Source: Liolophura sinensis (lineage: Eukaryota > Mollusca > Polyplacophora > Chitonida > Chitonidae). Taken from it: DNA of 64,000 nucleotides. This document shows positions 1 to 11,634 of the stretch, piece after piece (the first letter of the stretch is position 1; every line of letters starts with the position of its first letter). A model generated the notes under the pieces. The model searched no databases. It was not told the origin of the DNA and saw nothing but the letters and a program-made list of their open reading frames with translations. The position numbers and the translations under genes were made by a program. The stretch is taken from NCBI RefSeq assembly GCF_032854445.1, contig NC_088306.1, forward strand, positions 30,351,764 to 30,415,763, given 5' to 3'.

Positions 1-447
1 AGAGCCTTGTGGGACACCAGCATATATTGGATAAGTTTCGGACTCAGTGCCGTTAAGACAAACCTTAATTTTTCTGTCACACAAATAATCTTTTATCCAC
101 GCAAGTAGGGAATCTTCAATACCCAACTGCTCTAACTTTAACAGGAGACCATCATGCCAGACTTTACCAAATGCCTTACTAACATCTAAAAATAGTAAAC
201 AGGAGTCATTTCCACTGTCAAGACTTTTGTATATGTCATGAACAATTTTTGTAAGCTGGCATACAGTCGAAATCCCACGTTTAAATCCAGAGTTCGGTGG
301 TATAAGAAGATTATTTGACATACAATACTCATATTCAAAGGCCATATTCAAACAGAAACTTACTTGCTTTGGGTCAGTCATTTTTGCGTCATGATATGAT
401 AGGAAGTGTGTGATAGAAAGTTCCCTAAAAACATCTAATTCTCACTC
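1..447 (-). pseudogene. Non-LTR retrotransposon reverse transcriptase fragment
   Basis: The minus strand is open from about 450 to the window edge. It reads through a reverse-transcriptase palm: NSGFKRGISTV (residues such as SGF.RG.ST), then SCLLFLDVSKAF (motif A with its catalytic Asp), KVWHDGLLLKLEQLGI, and AGVPQGS at the very edge (motif B). This is the order seen in LINE elements of the CR1/L2/Jockey type. The YxDD motif would lie outside the window. One residue of the usual KAFDK block is changed to Gly. Upstream of the open stretch a stop occurs near 453, and the sequence before SGF is not clearly recognisable, so the copy is probably 5'-truncated or decayed. The clade assignment is an inference from short motifs; that it is an RT is firm. 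Confidence 0.85.
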
Positions 448-984
448 ACGGTGATATATTTGCTGTCTGTCAAAACTCTCGTGAAAGTTTATGCTTCACG
501 AGCTGATATTTTTTAACCTGATATTTTTTAACCAATACACAATAGCTATGAAATGTATACATGTAGCCAATGCGGTCGCCAGCTTTTTTTTACATTATCC
601 GCCTCATTCTGACCTAGCTTTTTCATTAGACCTTATAAGGCGCCACATTTACTTTTTGGGCTCTGCGCATCGTTCTCAAAGCATATGGTTTTATAGGTGG
701 CGCAAGAGCAGAAGGTGGATTCGAACCTATAACCTCATTGCGAGCGGGGCGATCAGTTTCTAGCGGAACAACGCAATAATGAGGCCAATGAGGAGCCCAG
801 AATTTCCCTGGAATAAACCGCCGGCTTTTGGCAATAAACTGCTGACCTTTATAATGTGAAACACACAATATAATTCCAACGTAGTCCAAACGACATGTAT
901 AGTGATCTGTAAGCATGACCAGGCATGACAGCACTGTGAAGGCCCCGAAAAGAACGGAAGCCGGAGAACCTTACCAATTCATTG
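448..984. other. Non-coding stretch with a possible SINE fragment
   Basis: No convincing gene is present. Around 700-760 the minus strand contains ggttcgaatccacc, a good RNA polymerase III B-box, in a GC-richer patch of about 150 bases. This could be the head of an old tRNA-derived SINE; no A-box or tRNA fold could be assembled, so it is not called as a tRNA. Confidence 0.4.
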
Positions 985-1750
985 CAGGGCTACTTATTGT
1001 CTATTGCTTTTAGCGAATCGCCTAAGTTCAGCTCTCTATAAAATCAGTCATACTCGCTACCATAATTGACTTCAGTCCGTGACAAAAGATCTACACATGG
1101 ATATGTTGGAAGTCGATATTATTGCAAGAAAAAATGAAGTATTTCTATTTCATAATGTTAAAGTCCATAAGCTGGGTTTCGAGTCTATTGCTTCTGGTGA
1201 CGTCATAATTATTCAAAGAGCAGTGGCATGCTGGATATTGGGCGGAGTTCAACGTGTTTTGACGAAGGGCAACACCAGTTACCTAAACTGCTATAGACTT
1301 AACTGTAAACCCTGTTACTGACCCTGCCCTATTTGCAACTGTTTACACCTCTTGGTATGATACAACCTTAATAATGAGTTTCATCTTATCTCTTGTAGCA
1401 TATGTTGGAATATTAAAGCCATGTAGTGAATTCGCAGAGACAGTCGTGTAGGCTCTGTTACCGCGTTGAGTTACTTGCTTTTGACTAACTATGACGTCAC
1501 CCGATGCAATGAGTTCTTAGTATCGAAACCAGGCTTATGGAGCTTAGCATTATGAATTAGAAAAAGTGTTCTAACGGCATTTTCCTTCAAATAATATAGA
1601 CCTTCATCATGTCAATGTGTAGAGCTTGGGTTGTTATATGTTACTGGCCAAAGGCAATTTTGGTAGCGACTATGACTGATTTTACAGACAGCTGAATATA
1701 GCCGACTCTCTAAAAGAAATAGACGATGATTATTGTTTACACATGAATAA
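985..1750. mobile_element. Foldback / MITE-like element with long inverted arms
   Basis: The left arm (about 985-1230) and right arm (about 1490-1745) are imperfect reverse complements over about 250 bases. Matching landmarks include aaaatcagtcatactcgctacc (left, 1037-1058) against ggtagcgactatgactgatttt (right, about 1662-1683); ttcataatg near 1150 against cattatgaa near 1550; and gacgtcataatta near 1200 against taactatgacgtc near 1487. The central 250 bases are not clearly paired. No coding capacity is visible. Arms of this length suggest a non-autonomous DNA transposon. Target duplications were not resolved. Confidence 0.75.
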
Positions 1751-3200
1751 ATGTCACCTTGTGGTGTATATCATTCAACTCATATCCCGTCATACTATAC
1801 CATTTTCAGCTTTATAGACATATTGCCGACTGCAAAAAATTTGTGATGTTTTTTACACGTCGTGTACATAATGTCTACAGAAATGTGTCTAACTTTGAGT
1901 GGACCGTCGAATTTTATCCGGAGTTTCCCTTCGACCATCCGCTTTCTCCAGTCGCTGTGTTTGAAAAGCACCGAAGGCTGACTGTTTGACTGGCTTACCT
2001 CCCCTAGTAGTCTGGGGCCGAGGAGATGTTCATTGAACTTCAAATGGCAGACTTGTCCTGATACGGTGTTAAGTTGTAACTATGCGGCCAACGATGTAAC
2101 TTTAGTTCTACCATTCAGATCGTTGGGGATTACGAATACTTTATCATAAATTATCGATAGAAAGGAAGATCATATTTGGTTACTAGATTTATGATTCGCT
2201 TTCAGTCAATTATACTGTATACAGGTGAAATCTACGAGCGAACGTTGCACTGTGGGGATCTTTGTGCTACCTCATTTGCATATTAACTTGTCTGGCGGAC
2301 AGTTCAGACCCAGTCGACATGTAAACTAGTTTATGTATGTATGGACACTTTAGGGCAGTGACGGGTTTCCACTTATAATTTTCTTAACTGACATTTTTCT
2401 CCAAATATATAATTATGTGTCAAATGCAACTCATTTTGTATTTGGCTAAACCTGCTCAAACATTCTGAATTCCTTTCGGAAATCCCTTAAAGTGCGAAAG
2501 ATAGGAAAACTAATTTCTGTATATTTCAGTGCTACCTCATTGAAACATGCCGAATTCATCCGAGATTAAGATAACGCTTTAACATGTCGCAACGGACGGA
2601 CCAGAAATTGATCTACGTTCTTAGAGGTTGAAAGCGACTGCTTGTCACTCAGGTATGCCACACACAATGCGGCTTCAAGCCCGGCCTCGCACAGAGAATT
2701 AGCAGGTTCCATTGCACTCTAAACCCTAATCAGGGCTGCGCAGTTATTAAAACGGGAAAACAGAAGAGCAGCATGGAGATTTTGGAGATTTTTTGCATAA
2801 AATATTCCCACAAAGGGCTGTGCGTCCTAATCAGAATGTTCACTGTTACCACAAACATGTTAATTGACTTTGTAAAATAAAGATAAACTGTCTTGGCCTC
2901 AAAAGATTAGAATTGCGCTAAAGAAAGGCAAGTATAGCTATGCTTTCAAAGTTTAAGTTCAAAAATTAAGACGCGGCTAATCAAGAAAGTTGGCTTTCTT
3001 TCTCACAGTATCGGCTGTGTTAAATACAAGAAGAAATTACTGCAATCATAAATAAATTAAACATAAAGAAAATATATTGCAGCAGATATTGTATTCTTAG
3101 ATAAAAGTTTAGATAAAGATAATGACCTGTCAGTACGCATTGTAGATAAGTAATACAGTTCTTTTGAGTTCAATTCGTCCATCCCTGTTAAACGTACCGT
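1751..3200. other. AT-rich non-coding stretch
   Basis: No exon, repeat array or RNA gene could be supported here. Short opposite-strand open frames near 1760-2040 have no recognisable protein content. Confidence 0.5.
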
Positions 3201-3205
3201 AATCG

Positions 3206-3560
3206 ATGATAAAAGCACAAATTTCCCTCAAAACTAAGCACATTTTCAATATTCTTAACCAAAATTGGAAGCATTATCATTCTTTCAAGAGGCGTTCGAT
3301 CTCAAACCCAAACAAACAGAATGAATTCGTCCTGCCACGTGGTGATCCAGTTGCCAGTATTTGTTTCCGATTGCCGGCAAGGCAGACTCGCTGCAAGCAG
3401 TTCAGCGAGCGCCTACGCGAGGATGTACTGGATGACCCACCTTCCCAGATTTGTTGTCGGAAGGCACGCGTGTGTCGGGGGTTTTACTTGCAAACATGCA
3501 GACGGGAAGCGCACCAAAGGGTCTAGTTTCACTGAGTGATGGACCTGACAAAATCGTGTC
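3206..3560 (+). other. GC-richer patch with an unrecognised 106-codon open frame
   Basis: Bases 3320-3560 are visibly richer in G+C than the flanks and are open in two forward frames. The longer product (106 codons) has a basic, Cys-containing C-terminal half (CKQF...DDPPSQICCRKARVC) but matches no family I know. There is no clear splice context. It may be an old exon, a decayed transposon piece or chance. Confidence 0.2.
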
Positions 3561-6500
3561 GTTGTGATTACCTTTTTCTAGCCTTACATTCGTGTTCCAG
3601 GTAGGAAATGTTTACGCTTAACAGACTACCATTCATGCATTCACGCAGTGGAGCCCAATGCATTGTCAGCTTACGAAGATTAACATACTTAATACTGAGA
3701 AGTAGACGTAAAAAATTACAAGTCAAACCCTCTTACAATAATATTGCTGTCATGTGAAAGCCTACTAGCTGATACAAAACAAATAACGGCAGATTACCTC
3801 AAGAAACTCAAGGAAACTATCACACACACACGCATACGCACGGCTGCGTGTAATTAAAGTAAAAACAAACAATGGCATCCGAAGATGTAGTTTGGAAATT
3901 ATTAGGCTGCAAAAACAAAAAACATCACTACATTCCTCACTAGTGATGAGGACAATGCATTTTGAGTATTTGAGTATCAGTGACGCCTTACTATTTTGAA
4001 GCTGACATGTCTCCACATATCTACATAATTCAGCTGAAGATATGTTCCCTGGAAATGTGAAAGATGCGCCTTTCAAACATATACACGCACAGTTAGATGC
4101 CAAAACCTGTACCTGAAGTGAAGTAACAAGAGGCCAGATTTCACCAGTTACGTTTGCAAACTATCACACTGGTTTATTTTATGCTGTAATCTTTTCTCTT
4201 TTCAGAAAACTTAACAGAATTTTCTAACCACGTCCTCTGTATATGATGTTTTCATGAAAAATAGCCTCTCAAAATGCTTTCAGCCACGAAAGGACTAAAA
4301 TATTGCTCGACAGAGCCATTATCGTTTATTCAAAATGCTCCGTTACGACCCGTTTACCCGTTACGACACTTTGAAACATCCTAAAATAAAAAATAATGAC
4401 AAATTTTCACTTACCTTAACTGTCCCCCCTGATTCGGTTAATCAAAGAGTTAATTTCACTTTGGCGAGGCAATTTCGAGGTGGCCCGATCACCCGAATTT
4501 CACTTATTGTATATAAGCGTTTCTAACAAAGACTTCGTTCTGCGTCCTGCAATCTCCAAGACAACACGGTGTTTTATTTGCTCATGGCCATGGGATTCAA
4601 TATCAGCCCATCTGATAAGGTGGCTTCTCTAGGAGAGTCTGAAACAAGGCTCTCTATTGGCTGACGCTGAGGGTTGTGAAATGCACCCATGTTTATGTTT
4701 GCCTCTTAGTCTTTATAACTGTCAATACCTAATCCGTCACTAGGGGTACGTTTTCTTTGGATTGCACACACCATTGACCTAACTAGAGCTTCCCCTAAAA
4801 CATGTTGACGCACATCTGATTTTCAGAATGATGCGAATTGGAACCAATGCCCTTTACTTAGGGATATTTTTCAAAAGCTCTTTCCTTTACTCAGTATACA
4901 TGTCACGCGTCTTTGGAGGGTCAAGTACTGCCTAAAAATTGTATTATCTCAAACCTAGGGAGCGGCATTACAGACAAGCACTTGAGGTTTTATTTAATAT
5001 ATTTATTTGACTGGGCACAATATGGAGATTTTAGGCGCTTAGCAACGAATTGGAATCAAGGTGAATCATGTAGAACCATTTGAACATTATAAAAGTAAAT
5101 GCTTGTAACATTCATTATCTGTGTGGTGTTCTGGATCCTGGCAAAAAACAAGGGAATAATCCAGAACAGGTTTGATAGGTAAAGAAGAAGTGAAAAAAGC
5201 AGAGAATAACTCAAAACCTCAGCACATTTATATGTCATGTTTGCAGTGGATGACAAGCGGAGTGTTACTAGAGTTATCCAACTATCCATGCACGTGGCTG
5301 TTTCATCCACACGGCGCGGAAACATGGGTGTGTGTTTAATAAAAATAGCAGGAAGATACCATATTCCTTAGTTACGATTCAGAGATAATCAGCTACGCAA
5401 ATATAAAATAGAAAACATTGTGAGGTGGGAAAACACGATCTAGTCTACATTTCAACACGCGCAGCCCAGTAGAATTACTACATTAATGTATAAAGACATT
5501 AACGTTTTTGCAACGTTGTTGCAGTGTGCTTCATGAACACTTTAACTTGTTTTTAATATCGCGTGACTAAATATCTCTTCTAGTGTGGTGCTACATTTTA
5601 ATCATTTGTATGCAAAGTTGGAATAAGACCCTTTGGAAAGCACGCGACCCAGTTTCACTGGCAATACGTGTGACCGTGTGCCCACTATCACACTTAACAT
5701 GGAAAATCTTGTCTGTTTTTAAGTCAGGCTTTTGTTCTAGGTGTTTGCGTAAGTGCTTCAATAGCAGCAACTTCTACGCTCTCTAGCTTAAGCGGAACTG
5801 ATACTTAGAGCAATCTCAATATGAATTAAATGAAAGGAATTTTGCATGTATAAACCATCAGATTGTGGTCATTAACATTTCCTTTAGAAATAGCTCCCGT
5901 GGTAATATTATATGCATATGATTAAAATCTTTGAATATCTAAATTGTTGGCGTGTTTATACAAAAGTATAAAAAGAATATCGCGGATTTTAAAAACAACA
6001 TACGTCTGTAAAACAACATGTTATCAATATTTTGTCTTTATGATTCCATGTTGTCTTATTTTTTTTTATTGCGTGTGCTTACGTTAGAGTTCTAATCCTA
6101 AAAGAAGGGTAGAAAACCCTGGAGAAGTTTAACTTGTAGCCCACATGAAGAATATCAATACCCCTTGCTTGCTTCAAGAGAGGGAAAATAAGCGATGTGA
6201 TGTAAATATGCACCTTATCGCGATGCCAAACTGCAAAGGGAGGGAACCCTTGCCACTGATAAGGGACTATCGTTTCTATAGTAATATCTAGACGAATGGT
6301 GTTTATTTCAATCAGAGTCTTTTGTAGACGTTAGCGGGCGCTCGGGACTAGAATTCAATATGGCGGAGATTGATCTAGTCATTTGCACCCATACCTTTGA
6401 GAACACACCGTTTCCATAACGATAACACGTGCGTACCTTTAGACACACGCACCAGGTAGCCTCCCAAATGAGACGAAGAGAGACGGATCTATGTCATGTA

Positions 6501-9297
6501 AATTTTGAAATGCTGCTGTATGGACCCGTTAAGTTGCTACTGACAATACAGGGTAGAGAGTATTGCGAAAGACTTCGTAAACATTTAGAGCAGAGAGGTA
6601 GACCGGGCTAGATCAATGCTATTGTCGACGCACGTGCGTATCCAGGGAATATATTGCAAAAGGCTCGGTAAACATTCACACCACAACTATTGACATTTTC
6701 CTGCAAAAAGAACCTACACCACTGGGATCATCTGCGACCATATGGTACAATATTTCACAGGCATATATGTAGACGGGCTTAACGGTAAAAATAGAATTAC
6801 TCCACAAAATCCATGCTAAAATGTTACTGTATATTATATGTGATGACAACAGATCACTTTGAGTAATTTGAGAACAATAGCGTCAAGTGAATTGCAACCA
6901 ACACCGTTGTGTTTTTTACCTAATTCTGCTCAAGCAATGGTGATAGGGAGCGTGTAATTTGCTGCTTTTGAGCAGGTAAAATAAAACCTTAACTTCAGAC
7001 AGCATTCTCTTAGTTTTAATGGTGTTAAAAGGGTGTCAGTTTACTAAAGACACCTTTTCTTTCCAATAATTACACCGTTTAAAGGTGGGTGTTAACATAA
7101 TATGGAGAAGAAATGGAGCATGAGCCTGTGAAGTAAGTTGCAATTGCTCTTCCCTTATATCCAGTTATTTTCCTCATCGCTTCGACAAATGAATGTTTCC
7201 TTTTAGAATGTTTGTGGAATATGTCTTCCGCTCTCATGTCGCTGTTATGATGTCTACTTCAACTTAGGAATTATATCAGTCATGCAGGCATACGTGTGAT
7301 TTCACCATGGCCGTATCATTCATCCACATGACAGATGCGCGGATTTCATGAAATAACGATACAGAATATTGTAAAGCGTATATTTTGGGGTGATAAAATA
7401 GAGTTAAATATATTGAAATATACTTATCTTAGTGTTAAAGGGATATTGATCCTGCATTAAAATGCTGCTTTGTGGTGATAAACACCCATGCTACATCTTA
7501 TAAAAGACCTCCACCTGTATAATTGGAGTTAAAATGGTGTGTATCTATTGTTAAAAAGCCATTACCTGGAAGAAAACAACTTGCGACGCCCTAACAAATT
7601 TGAAGTGTCTCCCTGGAGTTGAAAGACATTAGCTCCTTATTGCACCTTACAAAAAAGTCAGAGGTTAATTGTTGTGGCATAAATATATTATCTTGGGTGT
7701 TAATCACTGAAACACAGTGTTCAACACTTAATAATGCATAGGTTTAATTTTGACACAGTAAATTATCCTTATTTGGACAGAAATATACTGAAAGTTCTTG
7801 CATATGGCAAGTAAATATCTCGCCTTGTGGCATTTGTTAGACCCTGTGTGTTATGTGACGATTTCAATCAACATCACAAGTTATTACTGCGAAAGCTTGT
7901 ATGTGAAGGTTATTCCATCAATCACCTCCACTTTAAGTTCTCTTGTAAGTAAATATGGACAGAGCGAACAGTTACAATCAAAGCGTCCCACGTTGGATCT
8001 ATGAACAGTTACATTCAAAGCGTGACAGTTTGCAATCAAAGCGTGACAGTTGCAATCAAAGCGTGACTAAGCTGTATATTTTACCGGATTCACTCAAGCG
8101 CCTAGAACCGCCTTAGCATGATTCCGTCCAGATAGCCAACCGGCCAATTATTGGTTTTTCTTTATTAAATTTGCATCTGAAGTACACACCACATTTACAG
8201 TACTTGAAATTCCTTTCTGAAATTCCTTTCTGAAATTATCTTACATTAGACCATGTTCAACTGTGGTTACGACAGTTAGCCACATTGATAAATGGACACA
8301 TTGAGTATCTACCTGGGAAGAGAGGGAAGAAAGACTGATTATAAATTACAGGAATACGTTCAGTATGACACTTTGATCTCTATCTGATAAAATCACATTT
8401 TCGTTCCACAATAACTCTCATTATCTATCTTTTATCAGGTGTCATAGTTTATTTCTAACGTTAGGGTATTCCAGACGAAATGAAAGAAACTGTACTAAGG
8501 TTTTAAAATTTTAACGCTTTGGGTACAAAATTTTGTGCTAGAACCTCAAACGGGTTGAATCGTCTGACTTTGTCATTTTAACTAAATAATTTAAGGATTG
8601 TACCCATAGAGTTCATATTTCACTGAAAACATCTAGTCCGTTCATCATGAGATGAGACGGGAAGATAAATTTATGATCCGAAAATCATTAGTATACTTTC
8701 TGTGAGTACCAGTAAGCATCATTTGAGCGTACCTCGAGTGCTGTTTGGTATATCATTCAAAAGCTCATCCGTCCGCCATCCATATGATATTTAGGTTACC
8801 TGACCAACTTTTGCAGTGTTCACCTTGTGCATAAACACAACTTTTCCCAGTGGTGTTAATAAAATACACCCTTCCTGAAAAAGTGTTACTTCATAACAAC
8901 TCTTATAATAGGTGATAAATCACTTCTTTTTCAAATCGTGTGAATTCACACCTTTTCTCAAAGGCGCTTATTCACACCTTTCGTGTAAAGTGGTTATTCA
9001 CACCTTTTCCAAAAATCGTCAATCCACACCTTTTTAGAATACTTAAACTTACATCTAATATGTTGTGTGTGCTGGGACAAACCATTTACTCCCATTATGG
9101 GTGTATGCTGACGACATTTTAGCTAAAAGTCTATACCTTTCAAACCTAACTTGACAAGAGGCCGTATTGTGCTGGTTACGCGTGACCATTTGCCACCTAT
9201 CACGCCGTCAGCATTTTATGTTGTAAGTCCTTTATATTAATGTTGTCGTCCATATATATATATGCTGAGTGTTTTGAGTGATCAATGATCAATTAAT
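3561..9297. other. Long non-coding stretch with scattered dispersed-repeat copies
   Basis: No gene is supported in this 5.7 kb. Copies of a dispersed repeat (see 31010-31210) are visible around 4100-4190, 5600-5710 and 6885-7015. A short tandem of 'caaagcgtgacagttgcaat' type (about 20 bases, four copies) lies at 7970-8070. At 8935-9040 a ~30-base unit containing ttcacacctttt recurs four times. A short frame starting MAEIDLV at 6360 sits in a 'caatatggcgg' context that resembles a promoter-proximal motif, but it stops after 19 codons. Confidence 0.5.
9140..9240 (+). repeat. Dispersed repeat copy (family A, 3' part)
   Basis: The sequence tgacaagaggccgtattgtg...ttacgcgtgaccatttgccac corresponds to the 3' half of the repeat described at 31010-31210. 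Confidence 0.6.
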
Positions 9298-9732
9298 TAT
9301 TTGGTTGGTGTTTTACATCGAAGATTTCACTCATAAGATAGTGATCAGCATTATTGCAGAAGAAAAACTGACAGAGTTTGAAGGTTGCTAAGTAACTAGG
9401 CATACGGCAGGTGTAGTAATCATACATTACAAGGTCACAGTGCCCTGTCTGCTTCAGTTGTCTTCCCAAAACCAGTTCATGACAAACTTGCTGCTATGTA
9501 TTGTGTATTCTTGTTGCTGTCCTTTATTTTCATTTTTCAGCAAAGAATTCTTAGGAGTTGCTTTGAATATGGCTATACTATCATTTCACACGTTACCATG
9601 ACATGGTCATGTTCAGGGTATGACAAATACTCTACGTCTCTATGGTGGATTACACAGTATCATTGATTTGACATACATTCATAAATTCATATCTAGTAAT
9701 GCTGTTAAGAAAGTTAAGTAGACACGAAAACA

Positions 9733-9738
9733 AATGTT
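9733..9738. repeat. Left 6-bp target-site duplication of the Polinton (aatgtt)
   Basis: The bases aatgtt precede the first agtagta of the element and are repeated exactly at 20812-20817 after its last base. Six-base duplications are the hallmark of Polinton integration. Confidence 0.93.
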
Positions 9739-9830
9739 AGTAGTACAGAATGTTGCAAACGTGCCGTTTTGAGGCGGTGGGGGTAGTGGTGGGGGTGTCC
9801 TTGAGTCCGTACTCTGCGAGGGAACTGAAT
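9739..9830 (+). repeat. Polinton left terminal inverted repeat
   Basis: Bases 9739-9773 match the inverse of 20777-20811 with one or two mismatches. A looser match continues through the G/T-rich ggcggtgggggtagtggtgg and ttgagtccgtactctg. The TIR begins with AG, as is usual for the group. Confidence 0.9.
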
Positions 9831-9924
9831 TTTGTTGACAAATGCATGTACACTGGATAATATATATCCGCTGTCTGGGATAGGTTCACTCATTACACAC
9901 GGACACAAAGGACGACGCCGGACA

Positions 9925-11002
9925 ATGCCTCGCACCAGCCGCCAGCCAGCTCGCCAGCAGTGGCAGCCGCCGCCGCCGCCGCCGCCGCTGCCGCCGCGGG
10001 GACAGAAGCGGGGTCAGAGAACGCTCGCGGGCAGAGAATCACACCCGGTCGATACCGCTCTCCATGCCTTGTACTATGACCCCAATAGTCCAGCCGCTTA
10101 CAGCGGTGTTCAGCCCTGGCTCAAGGCAGCGCGGCGGGGCCTCCGTGGCTCAGTCTGTTAGCGCGCTAGCGCAGCGTGATGACCCAGAAGCCTCTCACCA
10201 ATGCGGTCGCTGTGAGTTCAAGACCAGCTCATGCTGCCTTCCTCTCCGGCCGTACGTGGGAAGGTCTTCCAGCAACCTGCGGATGGTCGTGGGTTTCCCC
10301 CGGGCTCTGCCCGGTTTCCACCCACCATAATGCTGGCCGCCGTCGTATAAGTGAAATATTCTTGAGTACGGCGTAAAACACCAATCACAAAAAAAAAAAA
10401 AAAAATCAAGGCAGCCCGGCAACACGGGCTCAAAGTGAGTCGGGCCGGCATGTCGGCGTGGCTGGTTCAACAGGACACGTACACGCTGCACCGTCCCGCG
10501 CAACGGCGCTACCATAGTAACCGAGTTGTAGTTGGGGGTACAGACAGTCAGTGGCAGGCGGACTTGGTCGACATAACAGCGTTTGCCAAAGAGAACGACG
10601 ACAACCGTTACCTACTTACCTGCATCGATTTCCGCTTGGGTGGTTCCACTGCGCACCAAAACGTGTTTTCAATCTCGTGCCTATAAGTAAAGTGAAAGGG
10701 AAATTCGAAAAATCGTACCTCCCGAATTGGAGCACGGAAATGTTCCGCATCGTCCGCACCCACCCTCGTCAGCCTGTCGTGTACACACTGGGGTATTTGA
10801 ACAGGGAACGGTTGCTCGGGACGTTTTACGAGGCACAACTGCAACCGGTGACGGCTGCGCAGACAAGTTTTATCAGGTGGAGAAGCTCTTAAAAAGGGAA
10901 CGTCGCCGAGGAAAACTGTACTATTACTATTAGGTGAAGTGGGTCGGCTATCCACTCAGCTTTAATTCTCGGGTGCCGGCCACGGACGTTGAACGTATTT
11001 AA
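9925..11002 (+). pseudogene. Polinton integrase (retroviral-type, with C-terminal chromodomain), disrupted
   Basis: This catalyses insertion of the element's DNA into the host. The reading starts at ATG 9925 (MPRTSRQ, then a poly-Pro run) and goes through YYDPNSPAAYSGVQ, typical of this integrase N-terminus, up to 10130, where a SINE interrupts it. It resumes in the same phase at 10416 and reaches the start of the rve core (DSQWQADLVDITAFAKEND, first catalytic Asp, about 10545-10600). Around 10640 most of the core is deleted, so the second Asp and the Glu are missing. The frame then shifts (about 10680) into SKVKGKFEK.YLPNWS and, after another shift (about 10860), into the chromodomain (VEKLLKRERRRGKLYYYY, TAG at 10931, VKWVGYP...ATDVERI, stop at 11000). 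It resembles the animal F54H12.3-like transposon integrases. It is non-functional. Confidence 0.93.
10121..10415 (+). mobile_element. tRNA-derived SINE (family 1) inserted in the integrase, with 10-bp TSD
   Basis: The SINE body (10131-10405) has the head ggcctccgtggctcagtctg with a pol III A-box, a gtgagttcaagaccagc B-box, the conserved core (cctgcggatggtcgtggg), the tail gtgaaatattcttgagtac and an A17 tract. It is bounded by the direct repeat tcaaggcagc at 10121-10130 and 10406-10415. SINE plus one duplication is 285 bases (95 codons), so the integrase frame on either side is in register. Confidence 0.95.
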
Positions 11003-11634
11003 CCCCGAGGATGACGGGGGTAACTGTCATTGGCCGTGGATTGGCCGCGGAACTCAGTGTGCAGCTCTTCCAAGACCAGTCGACCCTTCAATATCGACAA
11101 GGGCAATTAAACAAGACGCTCCTTCGTTGGTCTGGGAAGCCTTTGTCCCCGCCGCCCCCTCACCACCGCCACGACCATGACCACCGTCGTAGCCAAGTGA
11201 CATCTCGCGTCGGCTTGACAGCACAGCTCCGGAAGAGGACCTGACTTCCTCCCTTCTACCCACCACGGCGTTTACCCCCGAGCAGGACGCGTCCACAACC
11301 ATCACTCCCCAGTTGGAGTTTACGGGATTGCCCAGTTCACTCCAACTCCGCCGTCGTCACCGACCATCACTCCCTAATAACACATCGGTACCGATCACCG
11401 TTTCCACGCCCGTCGATTTTTCACCCAAGACGGCGCGGCGCGGCAGCAGCAGCAGCGGGAGTAGTAGTCCGTCCACCTCGCCCTCCTCACCCGCGGCGGC
11501 CAACAGCAGGAGCAGCAGCAGTCGCAATAACAGTCCGACTACCTCACCCTCCCTGCCCGCAGCGAAGGCGGCGGTGACCGCACTGCCCCTCACCAGTATG
11601 ACCAGCCCAACTGACTCACCCAGCTTCTCCAACT
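11003..11634 (+). pseudogene. Ser/Pro-rich low-complexity region between integrase and ATPase
   Basis: One forward frame is open from about 11187 through 11640. It begins around SDISRRLDSTAPEED and runs into a Ser-rich stretch (GSSSSGSSSPSTSPSSP, about 11430-11560) ending close to the ATPase start. A separate short frame at 11011 (MTGVTVIGRGLAAEL) precedes it. I do not recognise a folded domain. It may be the disordered N-terminal part of the ATPase protein or a separate small Polinton gene that has lost its start. The purity of Ser/Pro codons could also reflect simple-repeat expansion. Confidence 0.4.

Noticed and set aside
9832-9924. Integrase start at 9832
   Set aside because: The first 31 codons have no family resemblance and reach into the TIR region; ATG 9925 directly precedes the recognisable protein.
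10551-10955. Separate overlapping genes on both strands between 10,195 and 10,955
   Set aside because: They are shadow frames of the SINE and the frameshifted integrase.
11357-11632. Leu-rich minus-strand protein opposite the Ser/Pro region
   Set aside because: It is a mirror of the low-complexity plus-strand sequence; no independent support.
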